From positions 1,860,001-1,924,000 of the forward strand of contig NZ_FNWI01000004.1 in the NCBI RefSeq assembly GCF_900106855.1: a stretch of DNA of 64,000 bases. The letters are read 5' to 3'. This DNA is from Varibaculum massiliense (GTDB lineage: Bacteria > Actinomycetota > Actinomycetes > Actinomycetales > Actinomycetaceae). Positions within the stretch are counted from its first letter, which is position 1, and the number at the start of each line of letters is the position of its first letter. Shown one piece after another: positions 1-8,285 of the stretch. The notes beneath the pieces were generated by a model, which searched no databases, had not been told where the DNA came from, and worked only from the letters and a program-made list of their open reading frames with translations. A program made the translations under genes and the position numbers.

Positions 1-3000
1 CCGTTGTCACCCGGTTGGGGTTCAGCGGTGGGGTCAGTCGGCTCGCTAGTCGGATTATCAGTAGGCTCCGTAGTCGGAGGTTGTTCCGGATCCGCCGGGT
101 TAACGAGCGGACTCGTCGCGTTTTGTGACCACTTACCGTCCGTCTTATTAAAGGACAGCGTTTGCGGTTCTGCTAGTTTCATACCTTTGGCAGTCGTTAG
201 CTGCTCTAGCCGGTACTGCAAGGTTACGTCATCAACCTGCACCTTATAGGCACCGACAGCGCCGTTTAGGTCAGTGGGTACCCTGAAGGAGGTGGGGCCA
301 CTGACAAAATCCGTGACCGTAAAGGCAACCGCGGTATTGGGCTTCCCATCTTTGCCCAGGGGAGTGATCTGGAAAGAAGTCCCGGCTACTGCCTGACCTT
401 TAGAATCAACCACTTTCCAAGTGAGTTCTCCGCCAATTGGTTGCGTAGGGTTATCAGTGGGCTCCGTGGTCGGCTCCGTTCCGGGCGTAGTCGGCTCGGT
501 ACTGGGATCCGTGGTGGGATCGGTAGTCGACTCGGTAGCTTTCTTAGCATTGCTAATCACCAGCGCCCCATCAGTGAGGTCAACCCTGGTGCCATCTGGC
601 GAAACCTGAACTTTTCCATCCTCATAGCTGATGGTGTAGGTCTTGGTGTCTTTTTCGTAGCCTTCCGGTGCTTCGGTCTGCTGCAACTTATAGGTCTTAG
701 CTTGATTCAAAGTGGCCTGGAAAGAAGCATCTGCCGCATTTTCAGAGATACTGACCTTTTCGCTGCCATTAGTTAGGGAGAAGCTGCCGCCAGATAAAGG
801 CTTCTTCGAATCTTTATCTACCAGTTTCCAAGTGAACTGGGCGGTCCTCATCACCGGGGTGTTTTCAAACTTGAGGCCGCTTCCTTCTACGTTTTGGAGG
901 TAGCGTCCGTCAGCTTGCTTCGTGAAAGTTACCACCTGGGCGCCCGTCTTAGGCGCAAAATCAGGGCTGGTGGTTAGCTGTTCCACCTGGTACTTACGGG
1001 AACCATCCGGGACTACTACCCGGTACTGCCCCTCGCCCTTGTTCAAATCAAGACTGACCGCCGTGGTGGCATCAGATACGGTGAAAGCTTTCTCCGCATC
1101 CAAGGTCGTGCCATCGGCCTTAAAAGGAGTAATCTTAAAGGAAGTTCCTGGCACATACTGGGTAGCATCCGCGGAAGAAACTACTTCCCAACGAATCTCT
1201 GCCGGGGTGGGCAGCTTGACGTTCTTAATGACCAGACCGGTATCCGGCAAGTCTTTCCCGCCAATCTGCGACCGGTAGCTGGCACCATCGGCAACAAAAG
1301 TGAGCTGATAGCTGGCGGTATCGGCTTTGTAACCACTGGGAGCAGCAGTTTCAGTCAAAGTATAGGTCTTCTTGGGATCAAGATTCGAAGCACTGTAAGT
1401 CCCCGGATTAGCCGCATCTTGCGAGGTAACCGTGAGCGGAGTTTCCCCACCGCTCACGGTAAAGACTGCCCCATTGAGGCTCTTGCCGGCAGTGTCGGTT
1501 AGTTTCCAAGCAAAAGAAGTAGTGGCCGGAGGTTTCGGTAATGCCACATTAGTGAAGGTAACTTCGCTGGTTTCTTTACCGGCAACCACCGCGGCCCAAA
1601 TGCCGTTGGCATTATCTTTCTCTTTGAAACTAATTTCGTAGGAGGTGACGTCACCCAGCTCGTAGCCTTCGGGGGCGGCAGTTTGGGTGAGGGTACACCC
1701 TCCCTTGGTGGGATCTAAAGAAACGCTATAACTGCCCGAGGCAGTACCCGCAGCGGGAACTGCTACCTCCTCAGAGCCACAAACCAGTTTGAAGCTGCCG
1801 CCGGGTAGTAGGTTCTTATCTGCATCCTGCAGTTTCCAGTTGAAGGCTACCGGCTGGGGAGGCAGCGGGGTCTTGGTATTGGTAATAACAAACGCTTCAC
1901 CGCTGATTGCCTGGTCGTCCACTTTTGCCTGGTATTCCTGAGAAATCTTTTCAAAAGTAACGGTATGGGTTCTTTGCTGCGGCAAGTCGTAGCCCGAGGG
2001 AGCAGCAGTTTGAGTAAGTACATAGCTCTTTGCCGGATTCAAGTCGCTGACAGTGAAAGTGCCGGAGGAAGAATCTGGGACGCTAACCGCCGCGCCGCCT
2101 TTTTCAGTCAAAGTGAATTGCCCGCCACTTAATGCCTGGCCTTTGGAATCTCGCAGCTGCCAGGTGAAAGACACTTTTTCGGGCTGGGGTTCTGGGGGAG
2201 TGACCGTGTCTTCACACTTAGTTACCGCTTTCACCACGGTGTTGGCGCTGATTTTTGTCTGAGCTATCTCTTCCTCTGAGGTCTGGGCATCATTTAGCTC
2301 CCAATAATCCACCGCGCAGGTTTTACCAGTAACCGTAGGGAGAGTTACCGCCGGTAGCGCCCCGATTACCGTATTCGGGGGCAGGTAGCGAGTAGTGGTG
2401 TAAGCCGGGGGGAGGGTACCGCCCGCGCCAGCTACCTGGTACTTTAAGGAATAACCCTGCGCCCACAGCAATCCGTCTTGGGTGTAAATCTGCCCGTTAA
2501 CTGGGAAGATAAAAGCATCCTCCGCGTCCTTGTCCCCGTGATAGGCGAACAAGCTGGGGGTTACCTTTGATTGCAGGTAGTAGTTCCCGGTCTTAGGTAC
2601 CGACAGCGCCAGATTATTGTAAAGGGTACTGGTGAGCGCAGAAGAATGCACAGTTTCGCCCTCGGGGGTAACCAGCGAGAAAGGCACAGACTGTTTATCC
2701 TGGGTGAGTTTGTCTACCGCAGTGGTCAAACCCAGGGTTTGCGGATTTCCGGAGCCATCAGCAAAACGCAGATTAAGTACCTGCCCCTTGCCGGTGGTGG
2801 TATCAAGGGGCATATTCTGCCCCTTAGCTAGAGGAAAGCCGCTGCGGACAGCAGAACCGTCCGTCCTCGGCGTGCCGACCGGGGAAGTTGCCTGGATCTT
2901 AGCGCCCGCGTCCAAGTTAGCGGTCACCGAGCTGCCCCCGCCGCTGCTCTTGAAACCAAGACCTACGCCCGAGCTGGCTTGCCCGCCAATCAAATCCAGA

Positions 3001-4901
3001 TTGGGGCTGCCTGAAAGCGTAATTTGAGCAGGAACTTTTGTCTGGAAACCAGAACCAATCGCCGCCCCTAAACCGTAAGCTAGCTTTTTTGCACCCGACT
3101 GCGCCACCGGCTGCACCACTGCCTGCACCTTGGGAGACCCAGAAATCGTAACCTTGAAGGGGTCAGAAACGTAAGAATCGATCCACCCCGCGCTACCAAT
3201 CACTGCGCCCCGGCGAACGCCGTACACTTTGGCGGTGACTGCAGCATGGTCAGTGATGCTGACCTGGCCGGAACGGTTAGCGGCAGAGCCAATAGCCCCG
3301 TTAAGCGGCTGTTCGACTTCAGCGGAATCCTTCGCAGTCTCCGCATTTACCTTTGCTTTTCCTGCAATAATCACCTGGTTTTGATCTGCCCCGCGCACCG
3401 CGTCTTCATCTAGGCGGGAGTTACCGGCAAATTCGGCTTGTCCAGGCAGACCGCCCGCCCCAATCGCGGGGGATTCGCGTACTACCCCCAGGGCGTTTAC
3501 CTGGGCATTATCCGAGATGGTGACCTTAGAAGTTCCGGAGGCGTAGCCACCACCAATCGCGGCGCCGCGCCCATTAGAATAGGCGGTTACCTGCGCCGAT
3601 CCGGAGATTTTCACGTCTAGATTGGCGCTATCGGGACCGGACCCGATAGCAGCGATATCCCCGGTCTTATCGAGGGTGGAATCAGCAGTCCCCACCGTGA
3701 CTTTGCCGCCACTGATTGCTACTTCACAGCCGGGAGCCAAAGGCAAGCTGTGATTAGCGAAGTCTTGGTTCCAGTTGCCCACCCCGCGGCAACCGATGTT
3801 GATCGCGCTATTGCCGGTGTCAGAGGCATCCGGGCTGACCTGGACGGTGCCACCGGAGATATTTACCCGCGCATAAGGTTGAGTGAAAGTAGCGGTGACC
3901 TGACCTGCGGAATCTTGTAGCGGGGTAGTGAAGCTGCCCGCCCCCAAGGCGGTATGGTTGCCGTGAGCATTGATTTGTCCGCCGCTGACGTTAATGTTTA
4001 CCGCCGCGTTTTTCTGCGCCCAATCAGCCCCGGCCGAATCTGGGAGCTGCACCGCGCCGCGACCACTGCCAATGAAAGCGCCGCCATAGGTGCCGCTCCC
4101 AACCTTTGACAGGTTAATGGTTCCGCCCTTGACATTAATAGTGCCCCCGGCGCTCCAAGGGGTTTCGTCGTAGTTGTTGAGCCAGCTGGGATTAGTTTCC
4201 GGGTTGACCTCGTAAAAAGCGCCACCCGAGCCAATCATGGCTGCGCTTTGGGAAGATCCTTGGAGGTTCAAAGACCCGCCCGCAATGTTGATAGTGCCAA
4301 AAGCTGAAAAATGCTGGGTACCGATTAGAGCTGCTTGAGAGCGGGGAGATTTCGGGTTAGACAGATTCAAGGTTCCGGAGCCGCTTTGTCCGATATTCAG
4401 GGTAGTGTCTGCCTTTACCTGCACTAATGGCAATGGAACAGTGTAATCTTTAGAAGCGTTTTCCGAGGAGGCATCCTGGCGGGTGAAGTTGTTTTCCCCG
4501 GTAAAAGCGAGGCGGTTATTTCCGTTATTGTCGCCAACGGTCACCATCGCTAGTTCCGGGTGAACAGAGTTGTCAATGTTCAGGTTATTCAGCGTTAGGG
4601 TGTGACCTTCGGTAATGAGAAAAGATAGTCCTTTGAAGGTTTTGCTGGTCGCGCCAGTGACAGTCACGTTCTTGCCCACCCTCAGGGTGCGTCCCGCGGC
4701 ATCTTCGGGCAAATCCGAATCACTGAGGTTAATATCTTCGGTGATGACGGTGCCGATTTCGTTCCAGGATTTGATGACCTTGCCATTGGTAGCATTAGCG
4801 GCACCGACCGCTAAAGCCGGCCCGATCAGGGCAATCATGTATCCGATTAAGGAGAGAGTGAGGACGAGTGCCGTAGGGCGCTTTGCGAAGGGATTGCGCA
4901 T
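1..4901 (-). CDS. Large secreted surface adhesin, beta-helix plus SpaA/Cna-B-like repeats (C-terminus beyond left edge)
   Basis: The reading frame is open from ATG 4901 to the left edge, about 1,633 residues without a stop. An AGCAGGAG ribosome site lies just upstream. The N-terminus (MRNPFAKRP, then a hydrophobic stretch ending ALAVGAANA) is a signal peptide. Residues of about 40-650 carry many short units of the form 'INVSGG..', 'KVTISGS..' followed by 'AAIGSG', as in right-handed beta-helix or carbohydrate-binding surface proteins. From about residue 910 there are six immunoglobulin-like repeats (openings FTWQL, FNWKL, FAWKL, IRWEV, FTWKL, LTWKV), most carrying a 'T(E/Q)TAAPSGY'-like box typical of SpaA/Cna-B domains, which can form isopeptide bonds. 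A Thr/Pro/Glu linker (TTDPTTDPSTEPTTPGTEPT) separates repeats five and six, and a similar linker starts at the edge. An LPXTG sortase signal would be expected beyond the edge but is not visible. Function as an adhesin is inferred from architecture. Confidence 0.85.
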   Translation of the reverse strand, partial: MRNPFAKRPTALVLTLSLIGYMIALIGPALAVGAANATNGKVIKSWNEIGTVITEDINLSDSDLPEDAAGRTLRVGKNVTVTGATSKTFKGLSFLITEGHTLTLNNLNIDNSVHPELAMVTVGDNNGNNRLAFTGENNFTRQDASSENASKDYTVPLPLVQVKADTTLNIGQSGSGTLNLSNPKSPRSQAALIGTQHFSAFGTINIAGGSLNLQGSSQSAAMIGSGGAFYEVNPETNPSWLNNYDETPWSAGGTINVKGGTINLSKVGSGTYGGAFIGSGRGAVQLPDSAGADWAQKNAAVNINVSGGQINAHGNHTALGAGSFTTPLQDSAGQVTATFTQPYARVNISGGTVQVSPDASDTGNSAINIGCRGVGNWNQDFANHSLPLAPGCEVAISGGKVTVGTADSTLDKTGDIAAIGSGPDSANLDVKISGSAQVTAYSNGRGAAIGGGYASGTSKVTISDNAQVNALGVVRESPAIGAGGLPGQAEFAGNSRLDEDAVRGADQNQVIIAGKAKVNAETAKDSAEVEQPLNGAIGSAANRSGQVSITDHAAVTAKVYGVRRGAVIGSAGWIDSYVSDPFKVTISGSPKVQAVVQPVAQSGAKKLAYGLGAAIGSGFQTKVPAQITLSGSPNLDLIGGQASSGVGLGFKSSGGGSSVTANLDAGAKIQATSPVGTPRTDGSAVRSGFPLAKGQNMPLDTTTGKGQVLNLRFADGSGNPQTLGLTTAVDKLTQDKQSVPFSLVTPEGETVHSSALTSTLYNNLALSVPKTGNYYLQSKVTPSLFAYHGDKDAEDAFIFPVNGQIYTQDGLLWAQGYSLKYQVAGAGGTLPPAYTTTRYLPPNTVIGALPAVTLPTVTGKTCAVDYWELNDAQTSEEEIAQTKISANTVVKAVTKCEDTVTPPEPQPEKVSFTWQLRDSKGQALSGGQFTLTEKGGAAVSVPDSSSGTFTVSDLNPAKSYVLTQTAAPSGYDLPQQRTHTVTFEKISQEYQAKVDDQAISGEAFVITNTKTPLPPQPVAFNWKLQDADKNLLPGGSFKLVCGSEEVAVPAAGTASGSYSVSLDPTKGGCTLTQTAAPEGYELGDVTSYEISFKEKDNANGIWAAVVAGKETSEVTFTNVALPKPPATTSFAWKLTDTAGKSLNGAVFTVSGGETPLTVTSQDAANPGTYSASNLDPKKTYTLTETAAPSGYKADTASYQLTFVADGASYRSQIGGKDLPDTGLVIKNVKLPTPAEIRWEVVSSADATQYVPGTSFKITPFKADGTTLDAEKAFTVSDATTAVSLDLNKGEGQYRVVVPDGSRKYQVEQLTTSPDFAPKTGAQVVTFTKQADGRYLQNVEGSGLKFENTPVMRTAQFTWKLVDKDSKKPLSGGSFSLTNGSEKVSISENAADASFQATLNQAKTYKLQQTEAPEGYEKDTKTYTISYEDGKVQVSPDGTRVDLTDGALVISNAKKATESTTDPTTDPSTEPTTPGTEPTTEPTDNPTQPIGGELTWKVVDSKGQAVAGTSFQITPLGKDGKPNTAVAFTVTDFVSGPTSFRVPTDLNGAVGAYKVQVDDVTLQYRLEQLTTAKGMKLAEPQTLSFNKTDGKWSQNATSPLVNPADPEQPPTTEPTDNPTSEPTDPTAEPQPGDN

Positions 4902-4926
4902 GAATACTCCTGCTGATTTCCTCAAA

Positions 4927-4962
4927 GTTACAAAGATTACAATTCTGTAACAAGTCTATCAG
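4927..4962 (-). promoter_or_regulatory. Putative adhesin promoter with GTTACA/TGTAAC inverted repeat
   Basis: On the minus strand a -35-like CTGATA (4957-4962) is followed after 17 nt by TAATCT (4934-4939), about 33 nt before the adhesin ATG. The arms GTTACA and TGTAAC, 13 nt apart (4927-4951), enclose the -10 box and could be an operator. The boxes are read directly; promoter activity and regulator are inferred. Confidence 0.45.
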
Positions 4963-5018
4963 AATTTAGGGTGGAAACGCTAGTGTGTCCGCCCTAAAAG
5001 ATCGGCTATTTATGCTGG

Positions 5019-6356
5019 TTAATGTGACTGTGGCAGAAGTAGCATTAGCGCCTTTAGAGGGATGCTTACCCAGTCGGGGCGTTGCTCTGCTTCATAGCGC
5101 ACTTCATAAAGGGCTTTTTCCACTTCAAAGGCCCTTAAAACCACTAGAGCGGGGGCGGGGCGTTGCTCCTCGCCAAAATATCCTTCCAGGAAAGCTAGCC
5201 GCGCCCGATTAAGCCAATCGCCATCAGCGCCGCCTTCTACCCGAGCGTAGTCGAAAGAACGTAGCATTCCGGCAATGTCCCGTTCCACCTGGTCGGGGGC
5301 AGTACGTTCTTCCAGAGGACGTAGAGGCTCTCCCTCGAAATCAATCACGTACCAATCCCCAGAGCTGTAGAGGCATTGTCCCAGGTGATAGTCCCCATGA
5401 ACCCTCTGTGTAGGGGGCAGTCCTCCCAGACCAGTCAGCGCCTGGGCGAGGCGATCAACTTCCTCCCCAATTTGCGGATGCTCTCGCAGCTGGGGGTATG
5501 CTGCCTCTGCCTGTTGATATTGATGCCGAAGCCGAGTAGCCATCATAGTACCCGAGGCGGGATCTTCACCGACACCAAAAGCCTCTAAGAGGTGGCGATG
5601 CATATTTGCAGTGGTCTTCCCTAACTGGCGAGCCATTATTGTGGGGTCTTCGCCGCTGCTGGCCAGGGAACAAACCAAGCGGAAACCATCCCGCGCCTCA
5701 TCGAGACGAACCGCAGCGCAAGCAGTGGTGACCTGTTGGGGTTGACCGTCTGGATCCCACAGGTATAGCTGAGAGTATCCGCGCGGTTGTGGCACCCCCT
5801 GCCAGCCGGTGCGAGCCAGTGCTAAGGGCACCGTCACCTCCGGGTTAGCTCCGGAAACCAGCACCCGGAAAAACTTGATAATCGTCGGGTATTTTCCCCC
5901 TAAAAGCACCGAAGAATTGGACTGCTCTCCGCTTAAAACTTTACTTTCTAAACTGGCTGCCAGCAGGTTAGATATTAAATCTTCACCCTCAGGTAGTAGC
6001 GGCAAAGTCCCCGCTTGGTGGGTGGAACGAATCCAATACTGGACATACTGCGGACAATAGGGACCATCGATCAGATAGCCGGGGTTTTCCGGCGAGCCGC
6101 CGGTGCGTCCAACGATCCCCTCACCGTTCCAATCAGCAACCAACGCCAAGGGAATGTGGTACCAAACTCCCTGCGCCTCTAAAATCAACAGCCGGAACTG
6201 AGGATCCTCGAGTTCTCGGTAATCCAGAACTCGTACCTCGGAGCGTTCCAAGTAGGAAGGAAACCAGCGTCGTTGGGTGAGATAGTCCCAGACAGTGTCG
6301 ATGATAGCATCTCTGCCAGGCCATTTAAGCTGGCTATTAGGGGACTTAGCGGTCAT
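5019..6356 (-). CDS. mak: Maltokinase (maltose-1-phosphate-forming)
   Basis: Phosphorylates maltose with ATP to maltose-1-phosphate, the donor used by GlgE. The protein has the bilobal kinase layout of the Mak/Pep2 family: a candidate ATP-lobe lysine in 'PTIIKFFRV', the catalytic loop 'RVHGDYHLGQCLY' (Asp near residue 322) and the metal-binding 'VIDFEGEPLRPL'. About 445 residues, normal for unfused maltokinases. A first in-frame ATG at 6362 sits only 1 nt after AAGGAG, while the ATG at 6356 sits 7 nt after it, so 6356 is the better start. It overlaps the end of treS by 11 nt, so the two are translationally coupled in a glgE-treS-mak operon. In some actinobacteria TreS and Mak are fused; here they are separate. 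Confidence 0.9.
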   Translation of the reverse strand: MTAKSPNSQLKWPGRDAIIDTVWDYLTQRRWFPSYLERSEVRVLDYRELEDPQFRLLILEAQGVWYHIPLALVADWNGEGIVGRTGGSPENPGYLIDGPYCPQYVQYWIRSTHQAGTLPLLPEGEDLISNLLAASLESKVLSGEQSNSSVLLGGKYPTIIKFFRVLVSGANPEVTVPLALARTGWQGVPQPRGYSQLYLWDPDGQPQQVTTACAAVRLDEARDGFRLVCSLASSGEDPTIMARQLGKTTANMHRHLLEAFGVGEDPASGTMMATRLRHQYQQAEAAYPQLREHPQIGEEVDRLAQALTGLGGLPPTQRVHGDYHLGQCLYSSGDWYVIDFEGEPLRPLEERTAPDQVERDIAGMLRSFDYARVEGGADGDWLNRARLAFLEGYFGEEQRPAPALVVLRAFEVEKALYEVRYEAEQRPDWVSIPLKALMLLLPQSH

Positions 6357-8256
6357 CTTCATGCTCCTTTAGCGCCGAGAAATCTAAGGCCGGATAGGCG
6401 TCGGCCGCTCCCGTGGTCTCTGTATCTGACTGCGGGGAGGCTACCGGGGTAGCGCTGTGCACTATCACCGGCAAAGAAGTAGTGGTAGTGGGCGGTTCTG
6501 TGGTTTCTTCTCGGGTCTGTTCTGCCTGCTCGGGAGGGAAAAGCTCCAACCAATAAAAGCCGTGGCGATTCATAGTTACAGTGACGGTTTCATCGGCGCC
6601 CACGGCAGGGAACCACCCTCCATCGAAGGCTTCACGCAGACACCAGCTGGCCATGCCGGGCAAAGATAGCCGCGCCGCTACTGCGCCCTCACCCAAGTTA
6701 TATACACAAAGTACCGTAGCGTTTTGGTCACGACGAATAAACGCCAATACGGAATCTTGATCCGAACCTACCTGCGATAAGGAGCCCTGCCCGAAGCATG
6801 TCAGGCGGCGGCGCAACTGGATAGCACTACGCAGCCAATGCAGCAGGGAAGTGGGGCGCCCTAGGGATTCTTGCACATTGATAGTGCGATTATCCCAACC
6901 GGGAGCATCAATCAAAGGCACCAGGAAAGTTTCCGGGTCGGCGGAAGAAAAGCCGGCAGTGGCGGAAGTGTCCCACTGCATAGGGGTGCGCACCCCGAAA
7001 CGATCCGGCAACCAGATATTGTCACCCATGCCGATTTCGTCCCCGTAATAGAGGAAAGGGGAGCCAGGCATAGAAAGTAACAGGGCATGGGCGAGTTCTA
7101 TTTTGCGGCGCGAACCCCCTAAAAGGGGCGCCAGGCGGCGGCGAATCCCCACATTCGCGCGCATCCGTGACTCAGGCGCATACCAGGAATACATGTCTTC
7201 GCGTTCCTGGTCAGTCACCATTTCCAGGGTGAGCTCATCGTGATTACGCAAGAAAGTTCCCCATTGGGCACCTGCCGGCAGCTCTGGTAGCTCCGCCAAG
7301 ATTTGCCGCAGCCCCTTCGAAGATCCGGTACGCAAAGCCGCAAACAGTTTCGGCATTAGCGGGAAGTGGAAACAAATATGGCACTCCGGGTCGGTTTCAC
7401 TGCCGAAATAGTCAATCACATCCAAGGGGGGCTGATTGGCTTCCGCCACCATCAAAGTTCCCGGGAATTCGGCGTCCACCATTTTGCGGAGTTCGCTCAC
7501 GAACCAGTGGGTTTTCGGCAAGTTTTCGCAGTTGGTGCCATTTTCTTCAAAGAGGTAGGGGATTGCGTCCAGACGGAAACCATCCACCCCGGTGCGGCAC
7601 CAGTAACGCACCACGTTCATTACTGCCGCTTGCACCTGGGGATTCTCAAAGTTCAAATCCGGTTGGTGGGAAAAGAAACGATGCCAATAGTATTGCCCGC
7701 GCACCTCGTCATACGTCCAATTGGAGGTTTCGGTGTCAATGAAAATAATCCGCGCGTCCCGGTAATCCTGGTCGCTGTCGCGCCAGACGTAAAAATCCCC
7801 GTATTCGCCCTCCGGATCTTTGCGGGAAGCCTCAAACCAAGGGTGCTGGTCAGAGGTGTGATTAACCACGATATCTACCAGGATACGGATTCCGCGTTCA
7901 TGGGCGGCCTCCACCAAGGCAGTGAAGTCTTCCATCGAACCGAAAGCCGGATTCACATCGGTGTAGGCACTAATGTCGTAGCCACCATCGCGCATCGGCG
8001 AAGGATAAAAAGGCGGCAGCCAAAGGCAGTCCACTCCCAGCCAGGCCAGGTAATCCAGACGCGAAATTAACCCCTGGAAATCCCCAATGCCGTCCCCGTT
8101 AGAATCCGAAAACGCCTGGATTAGTACCTCGTAGAAAACGGCGCTGCGATACCAGCCAGGATCCTCTGCCGGGGAGGGAACCGCCTGGGAAGCGGGAGGG
8201 GGTAGCAACAGTTTGCTCAGGCTTTCGTTTTCCTCCGGTAGCTTAGGGCTCAACAC
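6346..8256 (-). CDS. treS: Trehalose synthase / maltose alpha-D-glucosyltransferase
   Basis: A GH13 enzyme that interconverts trehalose and maltose and feeds the neighbouring maltokinase. Visible signatures in order: 'FYEVLIQAFSDSNGDGIGD' near the N-terminus, 'DIVVNHTSDQHPWF', 'GFRLDAIPYL' with the nucleophile Asp230, 'LMVAEANQPP' with the acid/base Glu, and 'FLRNHDELTLEM'. The core ends near residue 575 with the usual beta-domain. It is followed by an unusual tail of about 60 residues rich in Thr, Ser and Pro (TTEPPTTTTSLPV). AAGGAG (8260-8265) lies 3 nt before GTG 8256 and 6 nt before TTG 8253, so either codon may be the start. It begins 29 nt after glgE, in the same operon. Confidence 0.92.
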   Translation of the reverse strand: MLSPKLPEENESLSKLLLPPPASQAVPSPAEDPGWYRSAVFYEVLIQAFSDSNGDGIGDFQGLISRLDYLAWLGVDCLWLPPFYPSPMRDGGYDISAYTDVNPAFGSMEDFTALVEAAHERGIRILVDIVVNHTSDQHPWFEASRKDPEGEYGDFYVWRDSDQDYRDARIIFIDTETSNWTYDEVRGQYYWHRFFSHQPDLNFENPQVQAAVMNVVRYWCRTGVDGFRLDAIPYLFEENGTNCENLPKTHWFVSELRKMVDAEFPGTLMVAEANQPPLDVIDYFGSETDPECHICFHFPLMPKLFAALRTGSSKGLRQILAELPELPAGAQWGTFLRNHDELTLEMVTDQEREDMYSWYAPESRMRANVGIRRRLAPLLGGSRRKIELAHALLLSMPGSPFLYYGDEIGMGDNIWLPDRFGVRTPMQWDTSATAGFSSADPETFLVPLIDAPGWDNRTINVQESLGRPTSLLHWLRSAIQLRRRLTCFGQGSLSQVGSDQDSVLAFIRRDQNATVLCVYNLGEGAVAARLSLPGMASWCLREAFDGGWFPAVGADETVTVTMNRHGFYWLELFPPEQAEQTREETTEPPTTTTSLPVIVHSATPVASPQSDTETTGAADAYPALDFSALKEHEDDR

Positions 8257-8285
8257 GGACTCCTTAAAATACTTTCGCTAGACCT

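Noticed and set aside
441-4950. Several plus-strand open frames across the first 5 kb
   Set aside because: They lie opposite the adhesin; its minus frame is continuous with signal peptide and repeated domains, and the plus frames show only mirrored repeats.
7366-8070. 234-codon open frame on the plus strand opposite treS
   Set aside because: Antisense shadow of a well-supported GH13 gene; low-complexity translation, no ribosome site.
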